From an uncultured Eubacteriales bacterium (lineage in GTDB: Bacteria; Bacillota; Clostridia; Oscillospirales; Acutalibacteraceae), in assembly GCA_905198155.1 (NCBI GenBank), contig CAJKBQ010000028.1, positions 1 to 32,144 on the forward strand: DNA of 32,144 bases. Direction: 5' to 3'. A program made the position numbers and the translations under genes. Positions within the stretch are counted from its first letter, which is position 1. Every line of letters starts with the position of its first letter. The notes beneath the pieces were generated by a model, which made no database searches, had not been told where the DNA came from, and was given only the letters and a program-made list of their open reading frames with translations. Of the stretch, positions 12,609-20,482 are shown one piece after another.

Positions 12609-13352
12609 TTACAGTTTGGACTGCAAATACGACAGGCTGATGCGGATGCTGTCCATTGGATCGCCCGCGCAGGCATCCTGCTCCACCACAAAATGCCGTA
12701 CCCCGGCTGCCTTTGCCTGCGGGAGGATCCCGTCCCACCACAGGTTGCCGCGCCCAATTTCGGCATATGTGGCGTTGCCGTTGATGTGAACCATATCTTT
12801 GAGGTGCAGCGTTACGATCCGGCTGCCCAACACGTCGATCCAGTGCCGCACGTCGCCGCCCGCGCGCTGCACCCAGTAGGTGTCCAGCACGAACCGGACG
12901 TGGTCGCCGAGCGATTCCGCCATCCGGCCGAACAGGGTCGTGCCGTCGTCCAGGCGGTCGAATTCAAAATCGTGATTGTGGTACGCCGGCACGATCCCGT
13001 GCGCGGCCAGCTGCGCGCCCATGCGGTTCAGTGCGTCAATGTGCCGGGCGGCTTCGGCCGCAGTGGCGGCTCTTGCGCCGGAGATCCCCATTTGGCGGAT
13101 CCCGAACCGACTGCACAGCCGCAGCACGCCGTCCTGGTCGTCAAACACGTTCGCGCTGCAGATGGTGCCGACGATGTCCAGTCCGGCGCGGCGCGCGCCT
13201 TCGGCCAGTATGGTCATATTGTCCAGGCTGCCGTACAGCTCCACGGCGCGGTACCCGATATCCGCCACGGTATGCAGCACCTGTGCGGCACGGTCGGCGT
13301 CGGCGCCGGCAAGCGCGTCGCGAATGGTGTAAAGCTGGAGTCCAATGTTCAT
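12609..13352 (-). CDS. Sugar phosphate isomerase/epimerase-like TIM-barrel protein
   Basis: This 247-residue protein belongs to the xylose-isomerase-like TIM barrel (AP endonuclease 2) superfamily. Seen are MNIGLQLYTIRDAL, GYRAVELYG, YHNHDFEFDRLD, FVLDTYWVQRAGGD, TLHLKDM and the late WWDGILPQAKAAGVRHFVVEQD. The His, Asp and Glu residues that bind the divalent metal (HNH, LDTYW, HLKD, VEQD) are in the expected order. Relatives act on sugars or inositol derivatives (IolE, IolH, tagatose epimerases). ATG at 13352 with GGGGAA upstream was chosen over a longer frame that would cross the promoter. It is transcribed divergently from the AraC-type gene, its probable regulator. Confidence 0.87.
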   Translation of the reverse strand: MNIGLQLYTIRDALAGADADRAAQVLHTVADIGYRAVELYGSLDNMTILAEGARRAGLDIVGTICSANVFDDQDGVLRLCSRFGIRQMGISGARAATAAEAARHIDALNRMGAQLAAHGIVPAYHNHDFEFDRLDDGTTLFGRMAESLGDHVRFVLDTYWVQRAGGDVRHWIDVLGSRIVTLHLKDMVHINGNATYAEIGRGNLWWDGILPQAKAAGVRHFVVEQDACAGDPMDSIRISLSYLQSKL

Positions 13353-13385
13353 AAAATATCTTCCCCTTTCGGTTGTTCTGTCCCC

Positions 13386-13414
13386 ATTATACCGCCCCCT
13401 CCGCAGAAAAACAA
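13386..13414 (-). promoter_or_regulatory. Promoter of the epimerase-aminotransferase pair
   Basis: On the minus strand TTGTTT (13414-13409) and TATAAT (13391-13386) are separated by 17 bp. It lies back to back with the AraC-type gene's promoter at 13452, leaving about 37 bp between the two -35 boxes for a regulator site. Confidence 0.7.
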
Positions 13415-13451
13415 GGACGCGCCGTCCCGGAAAATACACAAAAATTCCGAA

Positions 13452-13480
13452 TTGACAACCGCGCCGAAACGTGCTACAAT
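13452..13480 (+). promoter_or_regulatory. Promoter of the AraC-type regulator
   Basis: TTGACA at 13452-13457 and TACAAT at 13475-13480 with a 17-bp spacer ending GTGC. The start codon GTG is at 13520. Confidence 0.8.
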
Positions 13481-13519
13481 ACAGAAAAGAGTTACAGAAC
13501 CAAAGGAGGCGGATGCACC

Positions 13520-14338
13520 GTGTTTTATCAGCCGCTGCTGACACAGATGGAGTCCTATGTGGTGTCCGTCAGTACCGATACCAGAGGGTTCAAAGCCCAC
13601 CTGCACCACGAAATCGAAATTTTATATTGCCTGAGCGGACACCGGCAGCTGCTGCTGGACGGCGTCCCGTATGAGCTGCATCCCGGCGACGCGGTCGCGG
13701 TCGGCAGCATGGTGACGCACGAGCTGCTGCCGACCGACGAATGCACGCATCTGCTGGTGGAGTTCGGCCCCATGCTGCTGCGCGAACGGTTTACGCCGCT
13801 GGCCAAGCTGAAAATGCAGCCGCCGGTACTTCACCGCGCGGCGCATCCGCGGATTTTCGCCGTGCTGGATGCGCTGGCCGCCGGGCGCAGCGCGCCGCCG
13901 GATGCGCTGGAAACCATCGGCCAGCTGTACCGGCTGGCGGCTGCACTGACGGAAATATACGGGGCGGCTCCGGCAGCCGGTGCGCCGCTGCAGGAAAAGC
14001 GCCGGATCGAAAACGCGCTGGAGCTGATCTATCAATATTATGCGACGCCGCTGACGCTGGACGACGCCGCCAAAGTGTCCGGTTATGCCAAAGGAACGTT
14101 TTGCGCCAATTTCAAACGGGCAACCGGCATGAGCTTTCACCAATACCTGATCGCATACCGGATCACGACGGCGCAGTTTTTGCTGCAAACGACCGACTGG
14201 TCGGTGGAGCAGGTCGGCGAAAGCGTGGGGTACGTCGATGCCCGGTCGTTCTGCCGCGCGTTCAAAGAAACCGTCCGTGTCACGCCGATGCAGTTCCGGC
14301 GCGGACAAACTCATCAAAATTCCGGAACAGAACTTTGA
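13520..14338 (+). CDS. AraC/XylS family transcriptional regulator with cupin sensor domain
   Basis: This 272-residue protein has an N-terminal cupin-like ligand domain (HLHHEIEILYCLSGHRQLLLDG and the PGDAVAVGSMVTHE segment, about 28-75). Two AraC-type helix-turn-helix motifs lie at the C-terminus (LTLDDAAKVSGYAKGTFCANFKRATGMSFHQYL and the WSVEQVGESVGYVDARSFCRAFKETVRVTPMQFRR stretch). Such proteins usually sense a sugar and activate a neighbouring operon; the divergent epimerase/aminotransferase pair is the obvious target. GTG 13520 is preceded by AAAGGAGG at 13502-13509. Upstream in-frame codons would place the start before the promoter. Ligand unknown. Confidence 0.9.
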   Translation: MFYQPLLTQMESYVVSVSTDTRGFKAHLHHEIEILYCLSGHRQLLLDGVPYELHPGDAVAVGSMVTHELLPTDECTHLLVEFGPMLLRERFTPLAKLKMQPPVLHRAAHPRIFAVLDALAAGRSAPPDALETIGQLYRLAAALTEIYGAAPAAGAPLQEKRRIENALELIYQYYATPLTLDDAAKVSGYAKGTFCANFKRATGMSFHQYLIAYRITTAQFLLQTTDWSVEQVGESVGYVDARSFCRAFKETVRVTPMQFRRGQTHQNSGTEL

Positions 14339-14361
14339 CGGCCGGGAAAACCGTTTTTTTT
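14337..14361 (+). terminator. Weak terminator-like hairpin after the AraC-type gene
   Basis: ACGG and CCGT form a short stem around a purine-rich loop just after the TGA stop, followed by a run of eight T residues. The stem is only about 4-5 bp, so termination efficiency is doubtful, but it is the only candidate before the next promoter. Confidence 0.45.
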
Positions 14362-14371
14362 CTGATATGAA

Positions 14372-14400
14372 TTGACAACCCGCCGGGATAATGCTATAAT
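14372..14400 (+). promoter_or_regulatory. Strong sigmaA promoter of the polysaccharide locus
   Basis: TTGACA at 14372-14377 and TATAAT at 14395-14400, both perfect, with a 17-bp spacer ending ATGC. It is the only convincing promoter I see for the co-oriented genes from 14482 to the window end. Confidence 0.87.
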
Positions 14401-14414
14401 GTTACCGACGATAT

Positions 14415-14445
14415 GCGCAATCGGCCGGGTTTTGGCGGATTGCGC
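14415..14445 (+). promoter_or_regulatory. Leader hairpin in the 5' UTR of the polysaccharide operon
   Basis: GCGCAATC (14415-14422) pairs perfectly with GATTGCGC (14438-14445), closing a GC- and U-rich loop. It begins about 8 bases after the likely transcript start and has no U-tract, so it is not a terminator. It could protect the 5' end or serve as a recruitment site for a NusG-paralogue antiterminator on a very long operon; that role is speculation. Confidence 0.55.
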
Positions 14446-14481
14446 GGGAATAATGAAATGAATCGGAAAGGGAACGAGATC

Positions 14482-15378
14482 ATGAAAGGAATCATCCTTG
14501 CGGGCGGCTCCGGCACGCGCCTGTACCCGCTGACGCGCGTAACTTCCAAGCAGCTGCTCCCCATTTACGACAAACCGATGATTTACTACCCCATGTCGGT
14601 GCTGATGAACGCCGGGATCCGCGATATCCTGATTATCTCGACACCGCAGGACACCCCGCGGTTCGAAGATCTGCTCGGCGACGGGTCGCAATTCGGGGTA
14701 CACCTGTCGTACACGGTGCAGCCGTCGCCGGACGGACTGGCGCAGGCATTTATCCTGGGGGCGGACTTCATCGGGAACGATCCGGTCGCGATGGTGCTGG
14801 GCGACAACATCTTCGCCGGGCACGGGCTGAAAAAACGGCTGAAGGCTGCCGTGGAAAACGCCGAGCATGGCCGCGGCGCGACGGTGTTCGGGTATTATGT
14901 GGACGACCCGGAACGGTTCGGCATCGTGGAGTTCGGACCGGACGGCCGCGCGATTTCCATCGAAGAAAAGCCCGCGCACCCCAAAAGCAATTACTGCGTG
15001 ACGGGTCTCTATTTTTACGACAACGACGTGGTCAAATACGCGCAGGCGCTGAAGCCGTCGGCGCGCGGCGAGCTGGAAATCACCGACCTGAACCGCATCT
15101 ATCTGGAGCAGGGGCGGCTGAACGTGGAACTGCTCGGCCAGGGCTTCACATGGCTGGACACCGGGACGCACGAATCGCTGGTGGACGCGACCAACTTCAT
15201 CAAAACAGTGGAAACGCACCAGCACCGCAAAGTCGGCTGCCTGGAAGAAATCGCGTACCTCAACGGGTGGATCACCCGCGACGACATGATGAAAGCGTAC
15301 GAATCACTGAAAAAAAACCAGTACGGCCAGTACCTGAAAGACGTGCTGGACGGCAAATATATGGACGCACTGCGGTAA
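14482..15378 (+). CDS. rmlA: Glucose-1-phosphate thymidylyltransferase (RmlA)
   Basis: This 298-residue protein catalyses dTTP + glucose-1-phosphate to dTDP-glucose, the first step of dTDP-L-rhamnose synthesis. It shows the nucleotidyltransferase signature ILAGGSGTRLYPLT (5-18), TSKQLLPIYDKPMIYYP, VLGDNIFAGHGL with the metal-binding aspartate, IEEKPAHPKSNYCVTGLYFYD, and WLDTGTHESL. Length matches the short RmlA class. ATG 14482 opens the family N-terminus MKGIILAGG; the frame is open upstream but has no homologous sequence there. It is the first gene of the rml set. Confidence 0.96.
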   Translation: MKGIILAGGSGTRLYPLTRVTSKQLLPIYDKPMIYYPMSVLMNAGIRDILIISTPQDTPRFEDLLGDGSQFGVHLSYTVQPSPDGLAQAFILGADFIGNDPVAMVLGDNIFAGHGLKKRLKAAVENAEHGRGATVFGYYVDDPERFGIVEFGPDGRAISIEEKPAHPKSNYCVTGLYFYDNDVVKYAQALKPSARGELEITDLNRIYLEQGRLNVELLGQGFTWLDTGTHESLVDATNFIKTVETHQHRKVGCLEEIAYLNGWITRDDMMKAYESLKKNQYGQYLKDVLDGKYMDALR

Positions 15379-15391
15379 GGAGAACGGAATT

Positions 15392-16411
15392 ATGACGATT
15401 ATTGTGACCGGCGGCGCCGGATTCATCGGCAGCAACTTTATTTTTCATATGCTTTCGGCGCATCCGGACGACCGGATCATCTGCCTGGACAAGCTGACCT
15501 ACGCGGGCAATCTGTCCACGCTGGCGCCGGTGATGAACCAGCCGAACTTCCGCTTTGTGAAGGCGGACATCTGCGACCGTGCGGCCGTGGAAAAACTGTT
15601 TGAAGAAGAACACCCGGACGTGGTGGTCAATTTCGCTGCGGAATCGCATGTGGATCGCTCCATCGAAGATCCGGGCGTCTTTCTGCAAACCAATATCATC
15701 GGCACCGCAACGCTGATGGATGTGTGCCGCAAATTCGGCATCGGGCGGTACCATCAGGTATCGACCGACGAAGTGTACGGCGACCTGCCGCTCGACCGGC
15801 CGGATCTGTTTTTCACCGAGGAAACGCCGATTCACACGTCCAGCCCGTACAGCGCATCCAAAGCGAGCGCCGACCTGCTGGTGCTGGCGTATCACCGGAC
15901 GTACGGGTTCCCGGCGACGATTTCCCGCTGCTCCAACAACTACGGCCCGTACCATTTCCCGGAAAAACTGATTCCGCTGATGATCGCGAACGCGCTGGCA
16001 GACAAACCGCTGCCGGTGTACGGCAACGGCGAAAACGTGCGCGACTGGCTGTATGTGGAAGACCATTGCCGCGCGATTGACCTGATTATTCACAAAGGCC
16101 GCGTGGGCGAAGTGTACAACGTCGGCGGCCACAACGAGATGAAGAACATCGACATCGTGAAAATCATCTGCCATGCACTCGGCAAACCGGAAAGCCTGAT
16201 CACTTACGTTACCGACCGCAAAGGCCACGACCGCCGCTATGCGATTGACCCGACGAAAATTCACAACGAGCTGGGCTGGCTGCCGGAAACGAAGTTCGCC
16301 GACGGCATCCAAAAGACGATCGACTGGTACCTGACGCACCGCGAATGGTGGGAGACGATCATCTCCGGCGAATACCAGAACTACTACGCCAAAATGTACG
16401 GCAATCGCTGA
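15392..16411 (+). CDS. rmlB: dTDP-glucose 4,6-dehydratase (RmlB)
   Basis: This 339-residue extended SDR enzyme converts dTDP-glucose to dTDP-4-keto-6-deoxyglucose. It has the NAD-binding GGAGFIGSN (7-15), AAESHVDRSI, the TDE triad piece (125-127), and YxxxK as Tyr153/Lys157 in SPYSASKAS. RCSNNYGPYHFPEKLIPLMI is also typical. It begins 13 bp after rmlA, behind AAGGAGA. Confidence 0.96.
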   Translation: MTIIVTGGAGFIGSNFIFHMLSAHPDDRIICLDKLTYAGNLSTLAPVMNQPNFRFVKADICDRAAVEKLFEEEHPDVVVNFAAESHVDRSIEDPGVFLQTNIIGTATLMDVCRKFGIGRYHQVSTDEVYGDLPLDRPDLFFTEETPIHTSSPYSASKASADLLVLAYHRTYGFPATISRCSNNYGPYHFPEKLIPLMIANALADKPLPVYGNGENVRDWLYVEDHCRAIDLIIHKGRVGEVYNVGGHNEMKNIDIVKIICHALGKPESLITYVTDRKGHDRRYAIDPTKIHNELGWLPETKFADGIQKTIDWYLTHREWWETIISGEYQNYYAKMYGNR

Positions 16412-16423
16412 GGGAAACGCAGG

Positions 16424-17335
16424 ATGAAGGTATTCGTAACCGGGGTGGCCGGGCAGCTGGGCCACGATGTGATGAATGAGCTGATCCGCCGCGGCCACAC
16501 GGCCGTCGGGTCGGATTTGGCATCGGCGTATGCCGGCATTGCGGACGGCAGCGCGGTGACGGCTGCGCCGTATGTGCCGCTGGATATCACCGACGGCGCG
16601 GCGGTGCAGCAGGTGCTGACGGACGCGCAGCCGGACGCCGTAATTCACTGCGCGGCGTGGACGGCGGTGGACGCCGCCGAAGAGCCGGAAAATCAGCCCA
16701 AAGTGCGCGCCATCAATGCAGGCGGTACGGCGCACATCGCGCAGGCGTGCCGGGCGCTGGGCTGCAAAATGATGTATATTTCGACCGATTATGTGTTCGA
16801 CGGCCAGGGCACCGCACCGTGGGATCCGGACTGTACGGATTACCGGCCGCTGAATGTGTACGGCCAAACAAAGCTGGAAGGCGAGTTGGCCGTAGCGGCG
16901 CTGGAGCGGTATTTCATCGTGCGCATCGCGTGGGTGTTCGGCGTCAACGGCAAAAACTTTATCAAAACGATGCTGAAGCTGGGGCAGACGCACGACACGC
17001 TGCGCGTGGTGTGCGACCAGATCGGCACGCCGACCTATACGCTGGATCTCGCGCGGCTGCTGGTCGATATGATCGAAACGGAGCGGTACGGCCGGTACCA
17101 CGCCACCAACGAGGGCGGGTATATCAGCTGGTACGATTTCGCCTGCGAAATCTTTCGCCAGGCCGGGAATACGCGCGTACAGGTAATTCCTGTAACGACG
17201 GCGGAATACGGCGTGTCCAAAGCGGCGCGCCCGTTCAACAGCCGGCTCGACAAGCGCAAGCTGACGGACAACGGGTTTGTACCGCTGCCCGACTGGCGGG
17301 ACGCGCTGCGCCGCTTTTTGCAGGAAATTGAGTAA
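16424..17335 (+). CDS. rmlD: dTDP-4-dehydrorhamnose reductase (RmlD)
   Basis: This 303-residue SDR enzyme performs the final NAD(P)H-dependent reduction to dTDP-L-rhamnose. Visible are the dinucleotide-binding GVAGQLGHDV (7-16), AAWTAVDAAE, STDYVFDG (from 120) and the YGQTKLEGE catalytic Tyr146/Lys150. The C-terminal part (RPFNSRLDKRKL) is also characteristic. It lies 12 bp after rmlB. The locus order A-B-D-C places the reductase before the epimerase. Confidence 0.95.
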   Translation: MKVFVTGVAGQLGHDVMNELIRRGHTAVGSDLASAYAGIADGSAVTAAPYVPLDITDGAAVQQVLTDAQPDAVIHCAAWTAVDAAEEPENQPKVRAINAGGTAHIAQACRALGCKMMYISTDYVFDGQGTAPWDPDCTDYRPLNVYGQTKLEGELAVAALERYFIVRIAWVFGVNGKNFIKTMLKLGQTHDTLRVVCDQIGTPTYTLDLARLLVDMIETERYGRYHATNEGGYISWYDFACEIFRQAGNTRVQVIPVTTAEYGVSKAARPFNSRLDKRKLTDNGFVPLPDWRDALRRFLQEIE

Positions 17336-17362
17336 ATTTCAGAAAGGACCGTCCAAATCGTT

Positions 17363-17980
17363 ATGAGACAGATTCAGGTAGAGAAAAACGTCGGCGGCAT
17401 CGCCGGATTGTGCGTGATTCAGCCGGCCGTGCACGGCGACGCGCGCGGATATTTTATGGAGACGTACAACGCGCGGGATATGCACGAAGCCGGGCTGGAC
17501 GTGCAGTTTGTGCAGGACAATCAGTCGATGTCCGTCAAAGGGGTGCTGCGCGGGCTGCACTTCCAGAAGCAGTACCCGCAGTGCAAGCTGGTGCGCGCCG
17601 TGCGCGGCGAAGTGTTCGACGTGGCGGTCGATCTGCGCGCCGGGTCTGCGACGTACGGCAAGTGGTACGGCGTGACGCTGTCGGCGGAAAACAAAAAGCA
17701 GTTTTTGATCCCGGAAGGGTTCGCGCACGGGTTTTTGGTGCTGTCGGACGAAGCGGAATTTTGTTACAAAGTCAACGATTTCTGGCACCCGAACGATGAA
17801 GGCGGTCTGGCGTGGAATGACCCGGAGATCGGGATTGCATGGCCGTCGCTGGTGGGCGATTACCCCGGCAATGCATCCGCCGCAGGCTATACGCTCGCCG
17901 ACGGCACGGCGCTCAACCTGAGCGACAAAGACCAAAAGTGGCTGGGACTGAAAGACACGTTCCGGTTCGAGGAGAAATGA
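17363..17980 (+). CDS. rmlC: dTDP-4-dehydrorhamnose 3,5-epimerase (RmlC)
   Basis: This 205-residue cupin-fold epimerase acts between RmlB and RmlD. Motifs are the HGDARGYFMETYN N-terminal strand, NQSMSVKGVLRGLHFQ with the catalytic His67, VAVDLRAGSATYGKW, and IPEGFAHGFLVLSDEAEFCYKV. It begins 27 bp after rmlD and ends 15 bp before the DUF1972 glycosyltransferase. It completes a four-enzyme dTDP-L-rhamnose pathway in this window. Confidence 0.95.
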   Translation: MRQIQVEKNVGGIAGLCVIQPAVHGDARGYFMETYNARDMHEAGLDVQFVQDNQSMSVKGVLRGLHFQKQYPQCKLVRAVRGEVFDVAVDLRAGSATYGKWYGVTLSAENKKQFLIPEGFAHGFLVLSDEAEFCYKVNDFWHPNDEGGLAWNDPEIGIAWPSLVGDYPGNASAAGYTLADGTALNLSDKDQKWLGLKDTFRFEEK

Positions 17981-17995
17981 GGCAGGGGTGCGGAG

Positions 17996-19267
17996 ATGAT
18001 GCAGCAGGAAGTTCAGCACGTTTTCTTGGTCGGCGCCAAATCCTTGGGCGCATACGGCGGGTACGAAACGTTTGTCTATAAATTGACGGAATATCATCAG
18101 CACGAATCCCGCATCCAATATCATGTGGCCTGCAAGGCCAACGGCGACGGATGCATGGACGAAACCAAGCTGCCGGATGCCGAGCGGATTTCGGACACGG
18201 AATTCCGGTTTCACAATGCGCGCTGCTTCAAGCTCCACGTTCCGCAGATCGGGCCGGCGCAAGCCATTTACTACGATGTGGCCGCGCTGCGCGCCTGCTG
18301 TCAATATATCCGCGAACACCGCATCCCGCACCCGATTGTGTATATTATGGCGTGCCGGATCGGGCCGTTCGCGCACCATTTTTACCGCGAAATTCACAAG
18401 CTGGGCGGAACGGTGTACCTGAACCCGGACGGCCACGAGTGGATGCGCGCCAAGTGGAGCAAGCCGATTCGGAAATACTGGAAATGGTCGGAGCAGCGCA
18501 TGGTCAAATACTGCGACCTTGCCATCTGCGATTCGATCAACATCGAAAAATACTTCCACGAATGCTACGACGGCAAAGGAATCCGGGGCCAAAACCCGAA
18601 CACCACGTTCATCGCGTACGGCGCCGACCTCACGCTGAGCCGTCTGCCGGACGACGATCCCAAACTGACGGCGTGGTATGCCGACCACGGGCTGACGAAA
18701 AAATCGTATTATTTGGTGGTGGGTCGGTTTGTGCCGGAAAATTCGTTTGAAGTGATGATCCGCGAGTTTATGCAGTCGCATTCCGAGCGGGATTTTGCCA
18801 TTATCACCAACGTCAACGATAAGTTTTTGGCGGAGCTGGAGCAGAAGCTGCACTTCCGGGCGGACAAGCGGATCAAATTTGTCGGCACAGTGTACGATCC
18901 GGAACTGCTGAAAAAAATCCGCGAAAATGCATACGCCTACTTCCATGGCCACACGGTCGGCGGTACCAATCCGTCGCTGATCGAGGCGCTGGGGAGTACC
19001 GATTTGAACCTGCTGGTCGATGTCGGGTTCAACCGGGAGGTGGCGCAGGACTGCGCGCTGTATTGGCGCCGCGATCCGGGCGATCTGGCCGCGCTGATCG
19101 ACCGCGCCGACGCGATGGATCCGGACGAAATTGCGGAAATGGGCCGCAAAGCGAAAAAACGGGTGGCGGAAGCGTACACATGGGAGAAAATTTGCGGGGC
19201 GTATCGGGATGTGTTTGTGAAAGACGGCTGTGTGCAGGAATGTGATTCGACGCAGGGGGCACCATGA
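17996..19267 (+). CDS. DUF1972-type glycosyltransferase, likely rhamnosyltransferase
   Basis: This 423-residue protein begins HVFLVGAKSLGAYGGYETFVYKL (8-30), the hallmark of the DUF1972/GT4 group that includes streptococcal Cps2T-type beta-1,4-rhamnosyltransferases. The C-terminal half carries a GT-B donor domain (YLVVGRFVPENSFEVMI, KFVGTVYDPELLKKI, GGTNPSLIEALGS). Position directly after the rmlABDC set supports dTDP-rhamnose as donor (inference). Two adjacent ATG codons (17996, 17999) are possible starts behind AGGGG at 17984-17988. Its stop overlaps the next gene's ATG (ATGA). Confidence 0.87.
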   Translation: MMQQEVQHVFLVGAKSLGAYGGYETFVYKLTEYHQHESRIQYHVACKANGDGCMDETKLPDAERISDTEFRFHNARCFKLHVPQIGPAQAIYYDVAALRACCQYIREHRIPHPIVYIMACRIGPFAHHFYREIHKLGGTVYLNPDGHEWMRAKWSKPIRKYWKWSEQRMVKYCDLAICDSINIEKYFHECYDGKGIRGQNPNTTFIAYGADLTLSRLPDDDPKLTAWYADHGLTKKSYYLVVGRFVPENSFEVMIREFMQSHSERDFAIITNVNDKFLAELEQKLHFRADKRIKFVGTVYDPELLKKIRENAYAYFHGHTVGGTNPSLIEALGSTDLNLLVDVGFNREVAQDCALYWRRDPGDLAALIDRADAMDPDEIAEMGRKAKKRVAEAYTWEKICGAYRDVFVKDGCVQECDSTQGAP

Positions 19268-20451
19268 AAATTTTAGCGATACATAATTTCCATCGCAGCG
19301 GATCCGCCAGTGGTGATGACCAGGTTTTCAAAAGCGAAACGGCGCTCCTGGAATCCCATGGCCACACGGTGATCCGTTACACGGTTCGTAACGATTCGTT
19401 TGACCGCGCCGGCGCGTGGGGAAAACTCCGTGCAGCGTTCGGAATGCTGTGGTCGTTTCGCCACGGTCGGGCAGTGCGCGCACTGATCCGGCGGGAACAG
19501 CCGGATGTGGTGCATATCCACACGTTCTTTCCGCTGCTTTCGCCGTCTGTTTTGTACGCAGCGCACCGCAGCGGCGTGCCGGTCGTGGCAACGCTGCACG
19601 ACACCCGCTTTATCTGTCCGTGCGCCACTTCGCTGCGCGGAACCACATTGTGCAACGAATGCGGCGACGGACATTATTTTCGGATGTGCAAATACCGCTG
19701 CTTCAAAGGATCCCGGCTGCAAAGCATATTGGTGGCGTTCATTTTCAAATATCATCGGCTGCGCCGCAGCTTTTATAAATATATTGATCGGTATATTTGC
19801 TTAAACGACAACCAAATGCATCTGCTGCGCGAAGTAGGGCTTGATCCCAAAAAAATGGTCAAAAAATACAATTTTGTGCCGGATGCCGAAGCAAATGCCG
19901 AAGCAGAAAAGCCGCATGACCTGCCCGACCGCTATGCGGTGTTTTACGGCCGCATCGGCGCAGAAAAGGGCATCCGAATGCTGATGCAGATCTGGGCGCA
20001 GCTGCCGGACATCCCGCTGGTGGTGATGGGCGGCGGTCCGCTCGAAGACGAATTCCGCGAATGGGCGGCGCAGCACCCGAACGTGTTTTTCTTGGGATAT
20101 ACGCCGCACAAACAGTGTTTATCCATTGTAAAATGCGGCGAATTCGTCGTATTTCCGTCTATCTGGTACGAAGGATGTTCAATGGTAGAAATCGAAGCGG
20201 AAAGCCTGGGGAAACCGCTGATTGCAACGGATCTGGGCTTTTCTGCGGAGGCAGTCACCGACGGGATCAACGGGTACAAAGTTCCGTTGGGGGATACGGA
20301 TGGATTTGTGCGAACCATCCGTGCGCTGTGGGCAGATCCGGCGATATGCCGGGCGATGGGCGCCCGCGCCCGCGCCGATTACGAAGCAAAGTATCGACCG
20401 GAAGAAAATTATCAGCAGTTGATGGAGATATATTGCAGTTTGCTGCTGTGA
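19264..20451 (+). CDS. GT4-family glycosyltransferase with a cysteine cluster
   Basis: This 395-residue GT-B glycosyltransferase has an N-terminal acceptor domain (NFHRSGSASGDDQVFKSE, DVVHIHTFFPLLSPSV) and a C-terminal donor domain (FYGRIGAEKGIRML, FVVFPSIWYEGCSMVEIEAESLGKP, the EX7E-like region around Glu303-311). Between them, six cysteines (118, 120, 130, 133, 142, 146) sit in a 30-residue insert, CPCATSLRGTTLC then CxxC, CKYRC. The spacing suggests a zinc or structural metal site and recurs in some capsule GT4 enzymes. It is translationally coupled to the previous gene. It is the last gene with the GC-rich composition of the left part. Confidence 0.88.
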   Translation: MKILAIHNFHRSGSASGDDQVFKSETALLESHGHTVIRYTVRNDSFDRAGAWGKLRAAFGMLWSFRHGRAVRALIRREQPDVVHIHTFFPLLSPSVLYAAHRSGVPVVATLHDTRFICPCATSLRGTTLCNECGDGHYFRMCKYRCFKGSRLQSILVAFIFKYHRLRRSFYKYIDRYICLNDNQMHLLREVGLDPKKMVKKYNFVPDAEANAEAEKPHDLPDRYAVFYGRIGAEKGIRMLMQIWAQLPDIPLVVMGGGPLEDEFREWAAQHPNVFFLGYTPHKQCLSIVKCGEFVVFPSIWYEGCSMVEIEAESLGKPLIATDLGFSAEAVTDGINGYKVPLGDTDGFVRTIRALWADPAICRAMGARARADYEAKYRPEENYQQLMEIYCSLLL

Positions 20452-20482
20452 AATCAACGAAAACATAAAAAGCGAGGTAGTA

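Noticed and set aside
11300..12640. 446-codon plus-strand frame opposite the aminotransferase
   Set aside because: Starts inside repeat C and reads an Arg/His/Gln-rich product with no family features; the minus-strand aminotransferase has all its motifs.
15272..18952. Long minus-strand open frames opposite rmlB, rmlD and rmlC/GT
   Set aside because: Same codon-bias artefact; the plus strand carries complete Rml enzymes with ribosome-binding sites.
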